Counted from the first letter of the stretch, positions 25,795 to 36,896 are shown. The stretch: 64,000 nt of DNA from Melioribacter sp. (GCA_003155655.1 PMDS01000063.1:1-64000), one strand, 5' to 3'. Numbers and translations: made by a program. Notes: generated by a model from the letters alone, not told the origin.

Positions 25795-26919
25795 TTAATC
25801 AAGGCGTTTTTCGTAACATCTTCTGCGCTTGTGAAGCCTGCTGTCAAAAAATCTCCACTGTGCTTGAATTTTGGAATTAAGTTCCAGCTCCCTGTTAGTT
25901 TCAACTTTTGTAATTTTATTACGTATAAATACTTTATTCATCTCATTGATTAACATTGCATTCACACCTTTGTTTTGTAGTTCCGGCAAAACTGCAGTTA
26001 GGTATAAATCTGCATAAGGATTATTCCTCATAGCTTTTAATACATGTATGAACCCAAAGGGGAAAAGTGAACCATTGCACTTTTGCATTGCAACGGATAA
26101 GGAAGGCATAGTAATACCAAATGCAACAACTCTATTTTGCTCATCCAAAATTACGGGTACATAATCGGGTTTAATAAAACCAAAATATGCTTTCACGTAC
26201 ATATCTATCTGCTTATCTGTCAATTCAACAAAGCCATATAAGGGTTTGTAGGCTTTATTAATTACATAAAAAATTTCGCGTGCATAAGGAAGCATTTCCT
26301 TTGATTTCTTTACTTTAAGAAGATGCAAATTATTTCTTTTTGCAACCTCGTCTGCAATGCGCGCAATTTTTTCCTTTATTGTAGAGCCAACATTAACAGA
26401 ATACTCAATCCAATCTACATCTTTTTCAAATCCGTTAATTTCCATATGTTTTGGATAATAAGGATAATTATAAATGGAGCCAAAGGTACTAAGCTCTTCA
26501 AATCCTTCAATCAACATTCCTTCGCCGTCAAAATCTGTAAAGCCAAGCGGGCCGTGAATTTTTTCCATCCCTTTTTCTTTTGCCCATTTTTCCAATTCGT
26601 TCATAAGGCTCTTGAAAACTTCTGCATCATCAATAAAATCAATCCACCCAAACCGGGCAGCTTTTTGGTTCCAGCGTTCATTGTAACTTTTATTAATTAT
26701 CCCGGCAATTCTTCCCACAATTTTATTGTTGTTATAAGCCAGCCAATATTTTGCTTCACAAAAATCAAACGCAGGGTTTTTTTCTTTGCTTAAGGTTTTA
26801 AATTCGTCAAATATTAGCGGCGGCACCCAATATTTATTTCCCTTATAGAGTTCAAATTGGAAACAAATAAATTTTTTCAGATCACTTTTAGTGGTCACTT
26901 CTTTAAGTTGAATACTCAT
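25795..26919 (-). CDS. GNAT-like N-acyltransferase family protein
   Basis: A 374-residue soluble protein of a conserved family often labelled YghO-like or hypothetical GNAT. An N-terminal half with KYWLAYNNNKIVGRIAGIIN (GNAT beta4-alpha3 style) is followed by IHGPLGFTDFDGEGMLIEGF and SIYNYPYYPKHMEINGF, signatures of this family. The C-terminal half contains a second acyltransferase-like fold ending with TKVETNRELELNSKIQAQW. The substrate is unknown; homologs have been discussed in lipid or amino-acid acylation. Stand-alone gene between the GH18 and msrA genes. Confidence 0.75.
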   Translation of the reverse strand: MSIQLKEVTTKSDLKKFICFQFELYKGNKYWVPPLIFDEFKTLSKEKNPAFDFCEAKYWLAYNNNKIVGRIAGIINKSYNERWNQKAARFGWIDFIDDAEVFKSLMNELEKWAKEKGMEKIHGPLGFTDFDGEGMLIEGFEELSTFGSIYNYPYYPKHMEINGFEKDVDWIEYSVNVGSTIKEKIARIADEVAKRNNLHLLKVKKSKEMLPYAREIFYVINKAYKPLYGFVELTDKQIDMYVKAYFGFIKPDYVPVILDEQNRVVAFGITMPSLSVAMQKCNGSLFPFGFIHVLKAMRNNPYADLYLTAVLPELQNKGVNAMLINEMNKVFIRNKITKVETNRELELNSKIQAQWRFFDSRLHKRRRCYEKRLD

Positions 26920-27224
26920 TAAGAATTCTCGTCTTATTTTAATCCCTATTGAAATATATAAAAAAATTATTCGTTAAATAAAAAGTACTTATGTGGCAAT
27001 AAGCGCTTTAATAATATTATTGTTACATAAATTTATTTTATAAGCATTTTCTTTTATTCCAATCCTGCAATTTGAAAAATAATTTTATCCGGTAAAATTA
27101 GTTTAATCAAAACAATATTAAAATTCCATTCAAACAATTGTTAAATCAATGAATAAAAATCCCGTCTGCATTTGAATTTATTTCCTGTTAATTGTGTTAT
27201 AATATGAACAATGATGGTAATAAA

Positions 27225-27902
27225 ATGAATACACTTACCAGAAATCTTTCAAAGTTAATTTTTATAAGCTTATTCTTCTGCTTTGGATGTAACAATAATA
27301 ACAATCAGTCTACTAACATTTTAAAAGCACAAACTAAAGTTGAGGGAAGCATGAGCATGGAAAATAATTATGAAACAGCTACATTTGGTGAAGGATGCTT
27401 TTGGTGTACTGAAGCTGTTTTTCAAAGATTAAAGGGTGTTATTAAAGTTGAAAGCGGTTATAGCGGAGGAGATGTTCCCAACCCCACTTATGAAGCAGTA
27501 TGTACCGGTAAAACGGGTCATGCTGAATGCTCGCAAATTACTTTTGATCCAAAAATAATTTCATATTCTGAACTTCTTGAAGTCTTTTGGAAAACTCACG
27601 ACCCAACTACATTAAACAGGCAGGGCAACGATGCTGGCACTCAATACCGTTCTGTAATTTTTTACCATAATGATGAACAGAAACAATTGGCGGAGAAATC
27701 CAAATTTGAACTTGATTCTGCTAAAGTTTGGAATTCTCCTATTGTAACAGAAATTATCCCATTCAAAATTTTTTTCAAAGCGGAAGATTATCACCATGAT
27801 TACTATAACCAGCACGGCAGCCAGCCATATTGCAGCTTTGTTATTACACCAAAAGTGGCAAAATTCAAGAAAATCTTTGCTGACTTACTTAAAAAGAACT
27901 AG
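27225..27902 (+). CDS. msrA: Peptide-methionine (S)-S-oxide reductase, exported
   Basis: Reduces methionine-S-sulfoxide in oxidised proteins. The catalytic motif is [14 protein letters not shown], with the usual downstream [23 protein letters not shown] and [12 protein letters not shown]. An N-terminal hydrophobic segment [16 protein letters not shown] looks like a lipoprotein signal with a Cys acceptor, so the enzyme is probably periplasmic and lipid-anchored. In-frame starts at TTG 27192 and ATG 27204 exist; I prefer ATG 27225 because it gives a compact signal sequence, though no start has a strong ribosome site. No MsrB domain is fused. Confidence 0.92.
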   Translation: MNTLTRNLSKLIFISLFFCFGCNNNNNQSTNILKAQTKVEGSMSMENNYETATFGEGCFWCTEAVFQRLKGVIKVESGYSGGDVPNPTYEAVCTGKTGHAECSQITFDPKIISYSELLEVFWKTHDPTTLNRQGNDAGTQYRSVIFYHNDEQKQLAEKSKFELDSAKVWNSPIVTEIIPFKIFFKAEDYHHDYYNQHGSQPYCSFVITPKVAKFKKIFADLLKKN

Positions 27903-28176
27903 CTGACTGTTTTAATATTATTTAATCTTAAAAAAAGTAATTTGGATAATTTTAGGTAATTTTCACTCCGGCACTTGATAATTTGTGATAAAATTCTAAA
28001 TTGCCTTAAAAAATTTATAGATTTATTCATATTCCTTAAAACTTTAGGATTTCTAAGCCAGGTTATCTGCACATCCTAAGATTTCACCATAATTTGAATA
28101 AAACTTTCTTTTACTTTTTAGGAAAAGTGTTAGAATTATTATATCAAGGAATAAGGTCGGGAAAACGAGGTTAGAC

Positions 28177-31100
28177 ATGAATCAAGATAATTCTTTTTTA
28201 AAATCCCAGGGGATGTATGATCCGTCATTTGAACATGATGCATGCGGGATGGGCTTTGTTGCAGATATTAAAGGCAGAAAATCGCGAAGCATTATTGATA
28301 AAGGACTTGATATTCTAAAAAATCTTGAACACCGCGGCGCAGTAGGAGCCGATCCTAATACCGGCGACGGTGCCGGGATTCTCATCCAGATGCCCGATAC
28401 GTTTATGAGAAAAGTTTCTAAGAAAGTAAAAATAGATTTACCACCAGAAGGGCGATACGGAGTTGGAGTTATCTTTTTGCCGCAGGATGAAGTTATTAGA
28501 AAGCAGGTCGAAAACATTATTGAAAAAATAATTATTGATGAAGATCAAAAATTTCTTGGGTGGAGAGATGTTCCTGTTGACCCAACTGTGCCGGGAAAAG
28601 GCGCCCAGTTGACTCAGCCGTTTATCAGACACTGTTTCATTGGAGCTAATAAAAAAATTGGCACCCAGGATGAGTTTGAAAGAAAACTTTATCTTATTAG
28701 AAGAATAATTGACCAGCGCGTGCGTATTGAGATAAAACTTGACAGAAGCAAATATTACGTCCCGTCATTTTCAAGCAAGACTTTAATTTATAAAGGTATG
28801 CTTTTAGCTCCCCAAATGATGCCTTACTATAAAGATCTTAGTGACCCGGATATGAAATCTGCAATGGTAATGCTTCATTTAAGATTTTCTACCAATACAT
28901 TTCCAACGTGGGACCTTGCACATCCCTTTAGAATGATTGCACATAATGGCGAAATAAATACACTACGTGGTAATAAAAACTGGATGGCTGCACGCCAGCA
29001 TGTTATGGAATCGCCTCATTATGGAAAAGATTTAAGGAGAATGCTTCCTATTATTATGGAAGGACAAAGTGACTCTGCTACATTTGATTCAGTTCTTGAA
29101 CTTCTTGTTATGAGCGGTAGAAGCGTTCCACACGCTATGATGATGATGATACCCGAAGCCTGGTCCAAAAATGATTTGATGGATCCGGAAAGGCGCGCTT
29201 TTTACGAATACCATGCAACTATGATGGAACCCTGGGATGGACCTGCTGCTGTTGTTTTTACCGATGGCAATCTAATCGGCGCTACTCTTGACAGAAATGG
29301 TCTACGTCCTTCCCGGTATGTTATTACCAAAGATGGTCTTGTTGTTTTAACATCTGAGGCTGGAACACACCGTTTTGAGCCCGAAAATGTTGCAGTAAAA
29401 GGAAAACTACAACCAGGAAAAATGTTTATTCTTGACTTAAAGCAAGGAAGAATAATTGAGGATGAGGAAATAAAAAAAGAGATCGTTACCCGTCAGCCTT
29501 ACAGAAAATGGGTAAACGAAAACATGATCAAGTTAAATTATCTTCCAACACCGGATTATATTTATGATGCAGACTTTTCAACTTTATTAATACGCCAGAG
29601 AATTTTTGGTTATACAAAAGAAGATCTAATGCAGGTAATGCTGCCAATGGCAGCAAATGGTCAGGAAGCTGTTGGATCAATGGGAACTGATGCTGCTCTT
29701 GCAGTTTTATCCGATAAACCCCAATTGCTTTTCAGATATTTCAAGCAGCTTTTTGCACAGGTTACAAACCCGCCAATAGATGCCATACGTGAAGAATTGG
29801 TTATGGAATTAACTACTTATGTTGGTCCCGAGCAAAATCTTTTAGACGAAACTCCACAACATGCACATCGTTTAGAGCTTGAACATCCTCTTCTTTCAAA
29901 TTCTGAGATGGAAAAACTTAGGAATATAGCAAAGGGACATTTTAAATCCATTACAATTCCAATTCTATTTAATCCTTACATCCGTCATGACATGCGGGAA
30001 AGGTTAGACCAGATTTGTAATAAAGCAGTCGAGGCAGTTAAATCGGGAATATCACTAATCATTCTATCGGATAAAGGAACTGATGCAAGTCATGCGGCAA
30101 TTCCTTCATTGCTTGTAACATCCGGTGTACATCATTCATTGTTAAGAGCCGGATTAAGAACACGTACCGGTTTAATTGTTGAAAGCGGTGAGCCAAGAGA
30201 GGTACATCATTTTGCATTACTTTGCGGTTACGGAGCAAATGCTATCAATCCTTACGTTGCTTATGAAACACTTGCCTATTTAACTGAAAATAAATTCCTT
30301 CCGGAAGGAATGGATTATAATGCAGTTAAGAAAAATTTTGTCAAAGCTGTTAGCAAAGGGTCATATAAAATTTTCAGTAAGATGGGTATTAGCACTCTTC
30401 AATCTTACTGCGGCGCACAAATTTTTGAAGCCCTTGGTTTGGATAGTGAAATAGTCGAAAAATATTTTACCGGCACTCCAACTAAGATTGAAGGTTTAAG
30501 TCTTGAAATGCTTGAAGAGGAAACTATACGCAGACACATGCACGCACTTGACCCCCAGGTTGATCAAAGTACTCTTGATGTTGGCGGCTTATATAATTAT
30601 AGACAGGATGGTGAGCATCATCTCTGGAATCCTTTGACAATTTCCAAATTGCAGTTAAGTACCAGAAGAAATGATTTCAAGACATTCAAAGAATACACTG
30701 AATTAATAAATAACCAGGAAAAGAAACGGGTTACGTTAAGAAGTTTATTTGAATTGGATACAAGCGGTACAAAAATACCTCTCGATGAAGTTGAGCCGGC
30801 AAAAGAAATAGTAAAACGATTTGCAACCGGTGCAATGAGTTTTGGTTCAATCTCACGGGAAGTTCATACATCATTAGCAGTTGCGATGAATAGAATTGGC
30901 GGCAAATCAAATACCGGCGAAGGCGGTGAAGAAGCAGAGCGCTTTGTTCAACTGCCTAATGGCGATAGCATGAGATCAGCTATTAAGCAGGTTGCGTCGG
31001 CACGTTTTGGCGTTACTGCAAATTTTCTTGTTAATGCTGATGAGCTTCAAATAAAAATGGCTCAGGGCGCTAAACCCGGTGAGGGTGGACAACTACCTGG

Positions 31101-32766
31101 AACAAAGGTTGACAAAATTATTGCTAAAGTCAGGCACAGTACTCCCGGTGTTACACTAATCAGTCCGCCCCCGCACCATGATATTTATTCAATTGAAGAT
31201 TTGAAACAGTTAATCTTTGATCTTAAGAACATTAATCCAAAAGCAAGAATTAGCGTTAAACTTGTCTCTGAAGTTGGTGTTGGAACAATTGCTGCCGGCG
31301 TTGCTAAAGCTCATGCAGATCATATTTTAATCAGCGGGCACGATGGCGGGACCGGCGCTAGTCCAATTTCTTCTATTCAATATGCCGGAACTCCGTGGGA
31401 ATTAGGACTGAGCGAGGCTCATCAAACTCTTATTATTAATGGTTTGAGAGACAGAGTTTATCTTGCAACTGACGGACAGTTAAAAACCGGCCGTGATGTT
31501 GTTATTGCTGCATTGCTCGGGGCTGAAGAGTTTGGTTTTTCTACCGCACCCCTTGTAACACAGGGATGTATTATGATGCGTAAATGCCATCTCAATACCT
31601 GCCCTGTAGGTGTTGCAACTCAAGACCCTGAATTGAGAAAGAAATTTTCCGGTAAACCGGAATACGCAATCAATTTTATGTTCTACATTGCTGAAGAAGT
31701 CAGAGAGTATATGGCGGCAATGGGTTTCAGAACCTTTAAAGAAATGATTGGACAGACAGATAAAATTATTCCGATAAGACTTCACAATCATTGGAAAGCG
31801 CGCGGTATTGATTTAACAAAAACTTTGTTCAAACCAAAATCTTTATATGACACAAATTTGTACAAGACACGAGAGCAGGATCATGGATTGGAAAAGCAAA
31901 TTGATTTCGAACTTATAGAACAGTCAATGCCGGCTTTGGAAAATGGAACGCCTGTTCATATTAAAACAAGATTTAGAAATATTAATCGTTCCGTTGGAAC
32001 AATGCTCTCCAGCGAGGTTGCAAAAAGATATGGTGAGGAAGGTTTACCAGATGGTACGATTAAAATAGAGTCACGCGGTACTGCTGGACAAAGTTTTGGA
32101 ACGTTCCTCGCAAAAGGAATTGAATTGAATCATACGGGCGAATCCAATGATTATACCGGCAAAGGGCTTTCCGGCGGAAGATTAATTGTAAAAGTACCAC
32201 CTGAAGTTACATTCAATCCTCCTGATAATATTATTGCAGGAAATACATGCTTATACGGTGCAACAAGCGGGGAGGCATATATTAATGGCGTGGTTGGAGA
32301 AAGATTTGCTGTTCGTAATTCGGGAGCCTATGCTGTTGTAGAAGGTATCGGCGACCATGGCTGTGAATATATGACCGGTGGAAGAGTAGTTGTTTTGGGC
32401 AGAACAGGAAGAAATTTTGGCGCCGGAATGTCTGGCGGTGTTGCATATATCTGGGACCCATCCAAAGAGGCAAATAAATATATTAATCACGAAATGGTTG
32501 ATGTTGAATATTTAATTTATGAAGAAGATGCCGCAGAAGTTTTCAGCATGGTTGAAAAACATTTTGAATACACCAATTCTAAGCGGGCAAAATATATTTT
32601 AGATAATTGGGAAAAGGAAAAGGATAATTTTTGGAAGATTATTCCAGGTGAATACAAAAGAGCGCTGGCAAAATTAGCAAAAGAAAAAAAGGAAGAAAAA
32701 CCTTTAGTTAAAGAGATTGTACTTCCTTCAGCTCCCGTAGAGAAGGAGGAAATATTACATGGGTAA
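28177..32766 (+). CDS. gltB: Glutamate synthase large (alpha) subunit
   Basis: A 1529-residue enzyme producing glutamate from glutamine and 2-oxoglutarate. The N-terminal amidotransferase nucleophile is Cys about 23 in FEHDACGMGFVADIKG, preceded by a propeptide that should be removed. The central and FMN synthase domains follow (MSFGSISREVH, SGHDGGTGASPISS), with the 3Fe-4S cysteines in CIMMRKCHLNTCPVG. The C-terminal right-handed beta-helix (GXXG repeats such as GRVVVLGRTGRNFGAGMSGG) covers about residues 1260-1480. Its 3' end overlaps gltD by eight bases and contains the gltD ribosome site. Confidence 0.97.
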   Translation: MNQDNSFLKSQGMYDPSFEHDACGMGFVADIKGRKSRSIIDKGLDILKNLEHRGAVGADPNTGDGAGILIQMPDTFMRKVSKKVKIDLPPEGRYGVGVIFLPQDEVIRKQVENIIEKIIIDEDQKFLGWRDVPVDPTVPGKGAQLTQPFIRHCFIGANKKIGTQDEFERKLYLIRRIIDQRVRIEIKLDRSKYYVPSFSSKTLIYKGMLLAPQMMPYYKDLSDPDMKSAMVMLHLRFSTNTFPTWDLAHPFRMIAHNGEINTLRGNKNWMAARQHVMESPHYGKDLRRMLPIIMEGQSDSATFDSVLELLVMSGRSVPHAMMMMIPEAWSKNDLMDPERRAFYEYHATMMEPWDGPAAVVFTDGNLIGATLDRNGLRPSRYVITKDGLVVLTSEAGTHRFEPENVAVKGKLQPGKMFILDLKQGRIIEDEEIKKEIVTRQPYRKWVNENMIKLNYLPTPDYIYDADFSTLLIRQRIFGYTKEDLMQVMLPMAANGQEAVGSMGTDAALAVLSDKPQLLFRYFKQLFAQVTNPPIDAIREELVMELTTYVGPEQNLLDETPQHAHRLELEHPLLSNSEMEKLRNIAKGHFKSITIPILFNPYIRHDMRERLDQICNKAVEAVKSGISLIILSDKGTDASHAAIPSLLVTSGVHHSLLRAGLRTRTGLIVESGEPREVHHFALLCGYGANAINPYVAYETLAYLTENKFLPEGMDYNAVKKNFVKAVSKGSYKIFSKMGISTLQSYCGAQIFEALGLDSEIVEKYFTGTPTKIEGLSLEMLEEETIRRHMHALDPQVDQSTLDVGGLYNYRQDGEHHLWNPLTISKLQLSTRRNDFKTFKEYTELINNQEKKRVTLRSLFELDTSGTKIPLDEVEPAKEIVKRFATGAMSFGSISREVHTSLAVAMNRIGGKSNTGEGGEEAERFVQLPNGDSMRSAIKQVASARFGVTANFLVNADELQIKMAQGAKPGEGGQLPGTKVDKIIAKVRHSTPGVTLISPPPHHDIYSIEDLKQLIFDLKNINPKARISVKLVSEVGVGTIAAGVAKAHADHILISGHDGGTGASPISSIQYAGTPWELGLSEAHQTLIINGLRDRVYLATDGQLKTGRDVVIAALLGAEEFGFSTAPLVTQGCIMMRKCHLNTCPVGVATQDPELRKKFSGKPEYAINFMFYIAEEVREYMAAMGFRTFKEMIGQTDKIIPIRLHNHWKARGIDLTKTLFKPKSLYDTNLYKTREQDHGLEKQIDFELIEQSMPALENGTPVHIKTRFRNINRSVGTMLSSEVAKRYGEEGLPDGTIKIESRGTAGQSFGTFLAKGIELNHTGESNDYTGKGLSGGRLIVKVPPEVTFNPPDNIIAGNTCLYGATSGEAYINGVVGERFAVRNSGAYAVVEGIGDHGCEYMTGGRVVVLGRTGRNFGAGMSGGVAYIWDPSKEANKYINHEMVDVEYLIYEEDAAEVFSMVEKHFEYTNSKRAKYILDNWEKEKDNFWKIIPGEYKRALAKLAKEKKEEKPLVKEIVLPSAPVEKEEILHG

Positions 32767-34216
32767 ACCAACAGGATTCATGGAATTTAAAAAAGGTTAT
32801 CTTAAAAAAGAAGATGCTGCAGTAAGAGTTAAACACTTTAACGAGTTTGAATCTCCTTTTTCAAAAATTGATGCTAAATTGGAAGGCGCGCGCTGCATGG
32901 AATGCGGTATACCATTCTGCCACGGCGATACAGGCTGCCCTGTTCAAAATTATATTCCCGAATGGAATGATTTAATTTACAAAGGTCACTGGCATGAAGC
33001 GCTTTTAAATCTTCATTCAACAAATAATTTTCCTGAATTTACAGGGAGATTATGCCCGGCGCCATGTGAATCTGCCTGTACCCTTGGAATAAATGACGAG
33101 CCCGTTTCGATTAAAGCAATGGAAAGAACAATAATTGAACGGGGATTCTCTGAAGTTTGGGTAAAACCGAGGATGCCGCAGGTTTTGAGCGGGAAAAAAG
33201 TTGCAGTGATTGGCTCAGGGCCTGCCGGACTTGCAGCAGCTCAGCAACTTGTGCGTGCCGGTCATGGTGTAACTGTTTATGAAAAGAATGACAGGATTGG
33301 CGGACTGCTCCGTTATGGAATACCGGATTTTAAAATGGAGAAAAAAATTATTGATCGACGCCTCAGTCAAATGACTGCTGAAGGTGTTGAGTTCAAAACA
33401 AATGTTAATGTTGGTAAAGATATATCAGCTAAAGAATTGATTGATCAATATGATGCGGTTGTACTTGCTGGTGGTTCAGAGAAACCCCGCGATATTCAAG
33501 TGCCAGGCAGAGACTTAACAGGAATTTATTTTGCAATGGAATACTTAGTTCAGCAGAATAAAGTAGACGCTGGCGATAAAATTGATAGTCAAATAAGTGC
33601 ACATGGTAAAAATGTTGTTGTTTTAGGGGGAGGTGATACAGGCTCCGATTGTGTTGGAACAGCAAACAGGCAGGGCGCAATATCAGTTACACAAATTGAG
33701 CTTTTACCTAAACCATCCGTTGAAAGACCTGAAAATACACCATGGCCTTACTGGCCATTGATCCTCAGAACTTCATCCAGCCACGAGGAAGGCGTTAAAA
33801 GATTGTGGAGTATAAACACTAAATCTTTTAAAGGTAATTATAAAGGCGAGGTTACATCACTTATTTGCAGTGAAGTAAAATTTGAAAATGGAAAATTAGT
33901 TGATGTACCGGAAACGGAATTGCAATTATCTGCTGAATTAGTTTTAATAGCGGCTGGTTTTATTCATCCAGAAAAAAACGGATTGTTGGATGAGCTTATT
34001 AAACTGGGATTAGAATTGGATCCAAGAGGAAATGTTAAAGCTGATTTTGGGGATGAGGATAATGCTCATACTACAAGTTTAAATAAAGTTTTTGCGTGCG
34101 GAGATATGAGAAGAGGACAGTCGCTTGTTGTTTGGGCAATTGCAGAAGGCAGAAAATGCGCTGCTGCAGTCCATAAATTTCTCGTTGAAGTTAATGTAAA
34201 TGCGAATGTTGTATAA
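32759..34216 (+). CDS. gltD: Glutamate synthase small (beta) subunit
   Basis: A 485-residue flavoprotein that passes electrons from NAD(P)H to the large subunit. N-terminal cysteine groups (CMECGIPFCHGDTGCPVQN and LCPAPCESACTLGI) bind two 4Fe-4S clusters. The FAD site is VIGSGPAGLAAAQQL and the NAD(P)H site VVLGGGDTGSDC. The start overlaps the gltB end, with AGGAGG ten bases upstream, indicating translational coupling. A hairpin element follows about 50 bp later. Confidence 0.97.
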   Translation: MGKPTGFMEFKKGYLKKEDAAVRVKHFNEFESPFSKIDAKLEGARCMECGIPFCHGDTGCPVQNYIPEWNDLIYKGHWHEALLNLHSTNNFPEFTGRLCPAPCESACTLGINDEPVSIKAMERTIIERGFSEVWVKPRMPQVLSGKKVAVIGSGPAGLAAAQQLVRAGHGVTVYEKNDRIGGLLRYGIPDFKMEKKIIDRRLSQMTAEGVEFKTNVNVGKDISAKELIDQYDAVVLAGGSEKPRDIQVPGRDLTGIYFAMEYLVQQNKVDAGDKIDSQISAHGKNVVVLGGGDTGSDCVGTANRQGAISVTQIELLPKPSVERPENTPWPYWPLILRTSSSHEEGVKRLWSINTKSFKGNYKGEVTSLICSEVKFENGKLVDVPETELQLSAELVLIAAGFIHPEKNGLLDELIKLGLELDPRGNVKADFGDEDNAHTTSLNKVFACGDMRRGQSLVVWAIAEGRKCAAAVHKFLVEVNVNANVV

Positions 34217-34588
34217 ATAAAAAATTGAACCGGCCTAAAAGAAGGTAGAATGTTATTTACTGAGAGGCTGTCTCAAAAGTAATTTTAACCGCCCAAAAGT
34301 TACGATTTTAAAACGAAATCAATTCCAACTCATACAATTTTGGCGCTTTTGAGACAGCCTCTTTTTTGTTCCATTCTTTGACCGGGAGTTTATTTTGTTG
34401 AAGCATTCTTTACGGCCAATCTGATTTTACGAACATCTATTTATTTTTGATAAATGACAACCGATATAATCACAATTTGAACAATTATAACCAGCTTGAA
34501 ACTGCAAACTTTATTGAATCTATTAAATGAAAATATTTCTTAAAAGAGCTATTTTAATTTTGCTCTTCAAAATAACTATGGTACAAAC
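34217..34588. other. Intergenic region after gltD
   Basis: It contains the inverted-repeat element at 34264-34361. The remaining 225 bp up to the GH27 gene are AT-rich, with no convincing gene; a promoter for the GH27 gene presumably lies here but I cannot place it. Confidence 0.5.
34264..34361 (+). terminator. Long inverted-repeat element/terminator after gltBD
   Basis: Exact 16-bp arms GAGGCTGTCTCAAAAG (34264-34279) and CTTTTGAGACAGCCTC (34346-34361) enclose 66 bases. A second weaker pair inside (CGCCCAAAA with TTTTGGCG) extends the stem. The right arm runs straight into TTTTTTGTT, so it can act as the gltBD terminator, yet the long stem and loop also resemble a small non-coding inverted-repeat element (MITE-like). 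A related sequence follows the GH27 gene. Confidence 0.7.
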
Positions 34589-36874
34589 ATGAAACTATTA
34601 AACATTTACAAAGTAATTTTCATATTTATTGCAATAACAGCAAATTTTATTGGGGCGCAACAAGATGTATTACAACTGGAAAAGGGATGGAAATTTGTAC
34701 AAGGTGATAACCCGCAATATTCACTACCATCATATGATGATTCCAAATGGAAAAATATTTTGGTTGATAGGGAATGGGAAGTTCAAGGTTACCAGGATTA
34801 TGACGGTTATGCATGGTATAGGATAAAAATAATTATCCCATCATCCCTTAAGAACAATACATTTCTGAAAGACTCACTGGAAATATTTCTTGGAAAGATT
34901 GATGACTGCGATCAATCTTTTATTAACGGTAAAATACTTGGGATAAATGGCAAGAATGCTGCCATTGATAAACAAGCAGATGATTCTTTCAAAACAGCAA
35001 GATATTATTATAATAGAAACAGGCGTTATACTCTATCTGTTAATGACCCGCGAATTCTTTGGGATAAAGAAAACCTGATTGCTGTTCGTGTTTATGACCA
35101 GGGCGGCAAAGGAGGAATTTATTCAGGTGATTTAACAATCGGTATGGTGAAATTGGTAGAATATATTTCTTCAAATCATGATCATTGTGTATTTAATTTC
35201 GATAAAGGGAATGCATCAAAAACTTTTTCACTTAAAAATAATTCTAATTCTCTTACACTTAAGGGCAAGTTGTTAATACAGGTTCAGAATAAGCTTACAA
35301 AAAAAATATATTTCGAAGAGAAAAAAGATGCAAATTTAGCTCCTCTTTCATCCCAAATGTTTTCATATTCATTTAAAAATAGAAATGAACCGGTATACGT
35401 TAATTACATTTTAGAATTTGATAATACTAAAGAACGCGCTATAATTGTTGATGAGGTGCCTTATGTATTGACGCCAGTACCATCTTTAAAACCGAAGATA
35501 AACGGGGCTAAGGTTTACGGCCAGAGACCCGGAAAACCATTCCTATATTCTATTGCCGCAACAGGTGAAGATCCGATGATATTTGAAGCTGCCAACCTTC
35601 CGGATGGATTAAAAATTGATAGAAAAACCGGCATAATTTCCGGCAGTGTCCTTAATAAAGGAGAATATTCAATAAAGCTTGAAGCAAAAAATAAATATGG
35701 CGCGGCTAAAAGTGATTTTAAAATTGTGATTGGTGAAATGCTCGCGCTGACTCCTCCAATGGGTTGGAACAGCTGGAACTGCTGGGGGCTGTCTGTTGAT
35801 CAGGAAAAAGTAATTGCTTCTGCAAAAGTTTTCAAACAAAAAGGGTTGATGAAGCATGGATGGACTTCTATAAACATTGATGACGGCTGGGAAATTACCG
35901 GCAGATCTCAAGATCCTAAACGTGATGCGGACGGAAAAATTTTGTGTAATTCAAAATTTCCTAATATGAAAACTCTTGGTGACAGCATCCATGCGCTTGG
36001 TCTGAAATTTGGGATATATAGTTCGCCAGGTGAATTAACATGCGGCGGTTATACGGCAAGTTACCAGCACGAACTACAGGATGCACAATCTTATGCATCA
36101 TGGGGAGTTGATTACCTTAAATATGACTGGTGTTCGTACGAAACTCACGCTAAAGACCGTTCAATTCCTGAATTACAAAAACCATACATTGTGATGAATG
36201 AAGCACTCCATAAAATAGACCGTGATATTGTATATAGCTTGTGCCAGTATGGCAATGGTAATGTATGGGAGTGGGGCGCCAGTGTAGGTGGAAATTTATG
36301 GCGTACAACGGGAGATATCACAGATACATGGTCTAGTTTAAGTACAATTGGTTTTAATCAAACTGTGAATGCAAAATATGCAAAGCCTGGCAACTGGAAT
36401 GATCCTGACATGCTCGTCGTAGGATGGGTGGGCTGGGGACCAAGCTTGCATCCATCCAGATTAACGCCCGATGAGCAATATACACATATAAGCTTGTGGA
36501 GCCTGCTTTCCGCCCCGTTGCTTATAGGATGTGATCTTACCCGTCTTGATGATTTTACATTAAATTTACTAACTAACGACGAAGTTCTGGCTTTAGATCA
36601 GGATCCGTTAGGTAAACAAGCCGTACAGAAAATTGTTAAAGATAATATCCAGGTGTGGGTAAAAGAATTGCAAGATGGTAATAAAGCAATAGGTATTTTT
36701 AATCTTGATAAGGAACCCCAGAAATACACATTGAACTTTTCAGATATCGATATTAATGCAAAGATCAAAATTCGTGATCTTTGGAGACAAAAAGATATTG
36801 GTACATTCTCCGGTAAATATGAAACAACAGTCCCATCACATGGAGTTATACTATTAAAAGTTTTTACAAAGTAA
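34589..36874 (+). CDS. GH27 alpha-galactosidase, secreted, multidomain
   Basis: A 761-residue exported glycosidase removing terminal alpha-galactosyl (or related) units. After a signal peptide ending near NFIGA there is an N-terminal beta-sandwich of the GH2-like galactose-binding type (residues about 30-190, containing GWKFVQGDNPQ and LIAVRVYDQGGKGGI). A putative Ig domain follows at about 295-385 (FEAANLPDGLKIDRKTGIISG). The GH27 barrel begins at LTPPMGWNSWNCWG: the nucleophile Asp is about 513 in YLKYDWCSYE, and the acid/base region is NWNDPDMLVVG at about 603-613. No T9SS tail is present, so it is probably periplasmic. Confidence 0.93.
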   Translation: MKLLNIYKVIFIFIAITANFIGAQQDVLQLEKGWKFVQGDNPQYSLPSYDDSKWKNILVDREWEVQGYQDYDGYAWYRIKIIIPSSLKNNTFLKDSLEIFLGKIDDCDQSFINGKILGINGKNAAIDKQADDSFKTARYYYNRNRRYTLSVNDPRILWDKENLIAVRVYDQGGKGGIYSGDLTIGMVKLVEYISSNHDHCVFNFDKGNASKTFSLKNNSNSLTLKGKLLIQVQNKLTKKIYFEEKKDANLAPLSSQMFSYSFKNRNEPVYVNYILEFDNTKERAIIVDEVPYVLTPVPSLKPKINGAKVYGQRPGKPFLYSIAATGEDPMIFEAANLPDGLKIDRKTGIISGSVLNKGEYSIKLEAKNKYGAAKSDFKIVIGEMLALTPPMGWNSWNCWGLSVDQEKVIASAKVFKQKGLMKHGWTSINIDDGWEITGRSQDPKRDADGKILCNSKFPNMKTLGDSIHALGLKFGIYSSPGELTCGGYTASYQHELQDAQSYASWGVDYLKYDWCSYETHAKDRSIPELQKPYIVMNEALHKIDRDIVYSLCQYGNGNVWEWGASVGGNLWRTTGDITDTWSSLSTIGFNQTVNAKYAKPGNWNDPDMLVVGWVGWGPSLHPSRLTPDEQYTHISLWSLLSAPLLIGCDLTRLDDFTLNLLTNDEVLALDQDPLGKQAVQKIVKDNIQVWVKELQDGNKAIGIFNLDKEPQKYTLNFSDIDINAKIKIRDLWRQKDIGTFSGKYETTVPSHGVILLKVFTK

Positions 36875-36896
36875 AAAAGTACATCTATTAAAACGA

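Noticed and set aside
26323-26793. A 156-codon open frame opposite the GNAT-like gene
   Set aside because: Rich in Phe/Ile/Asn with no motif, fully inside a conserved gene on the other strand.
28044-28079. TTAGGAT/ATCCTAA inverted pair upstream of gltB as a regulatory RNA
   Set aside because: Seven-base arms with a 22-base loop are weak and can be expected by chance in AT-rich DNA.
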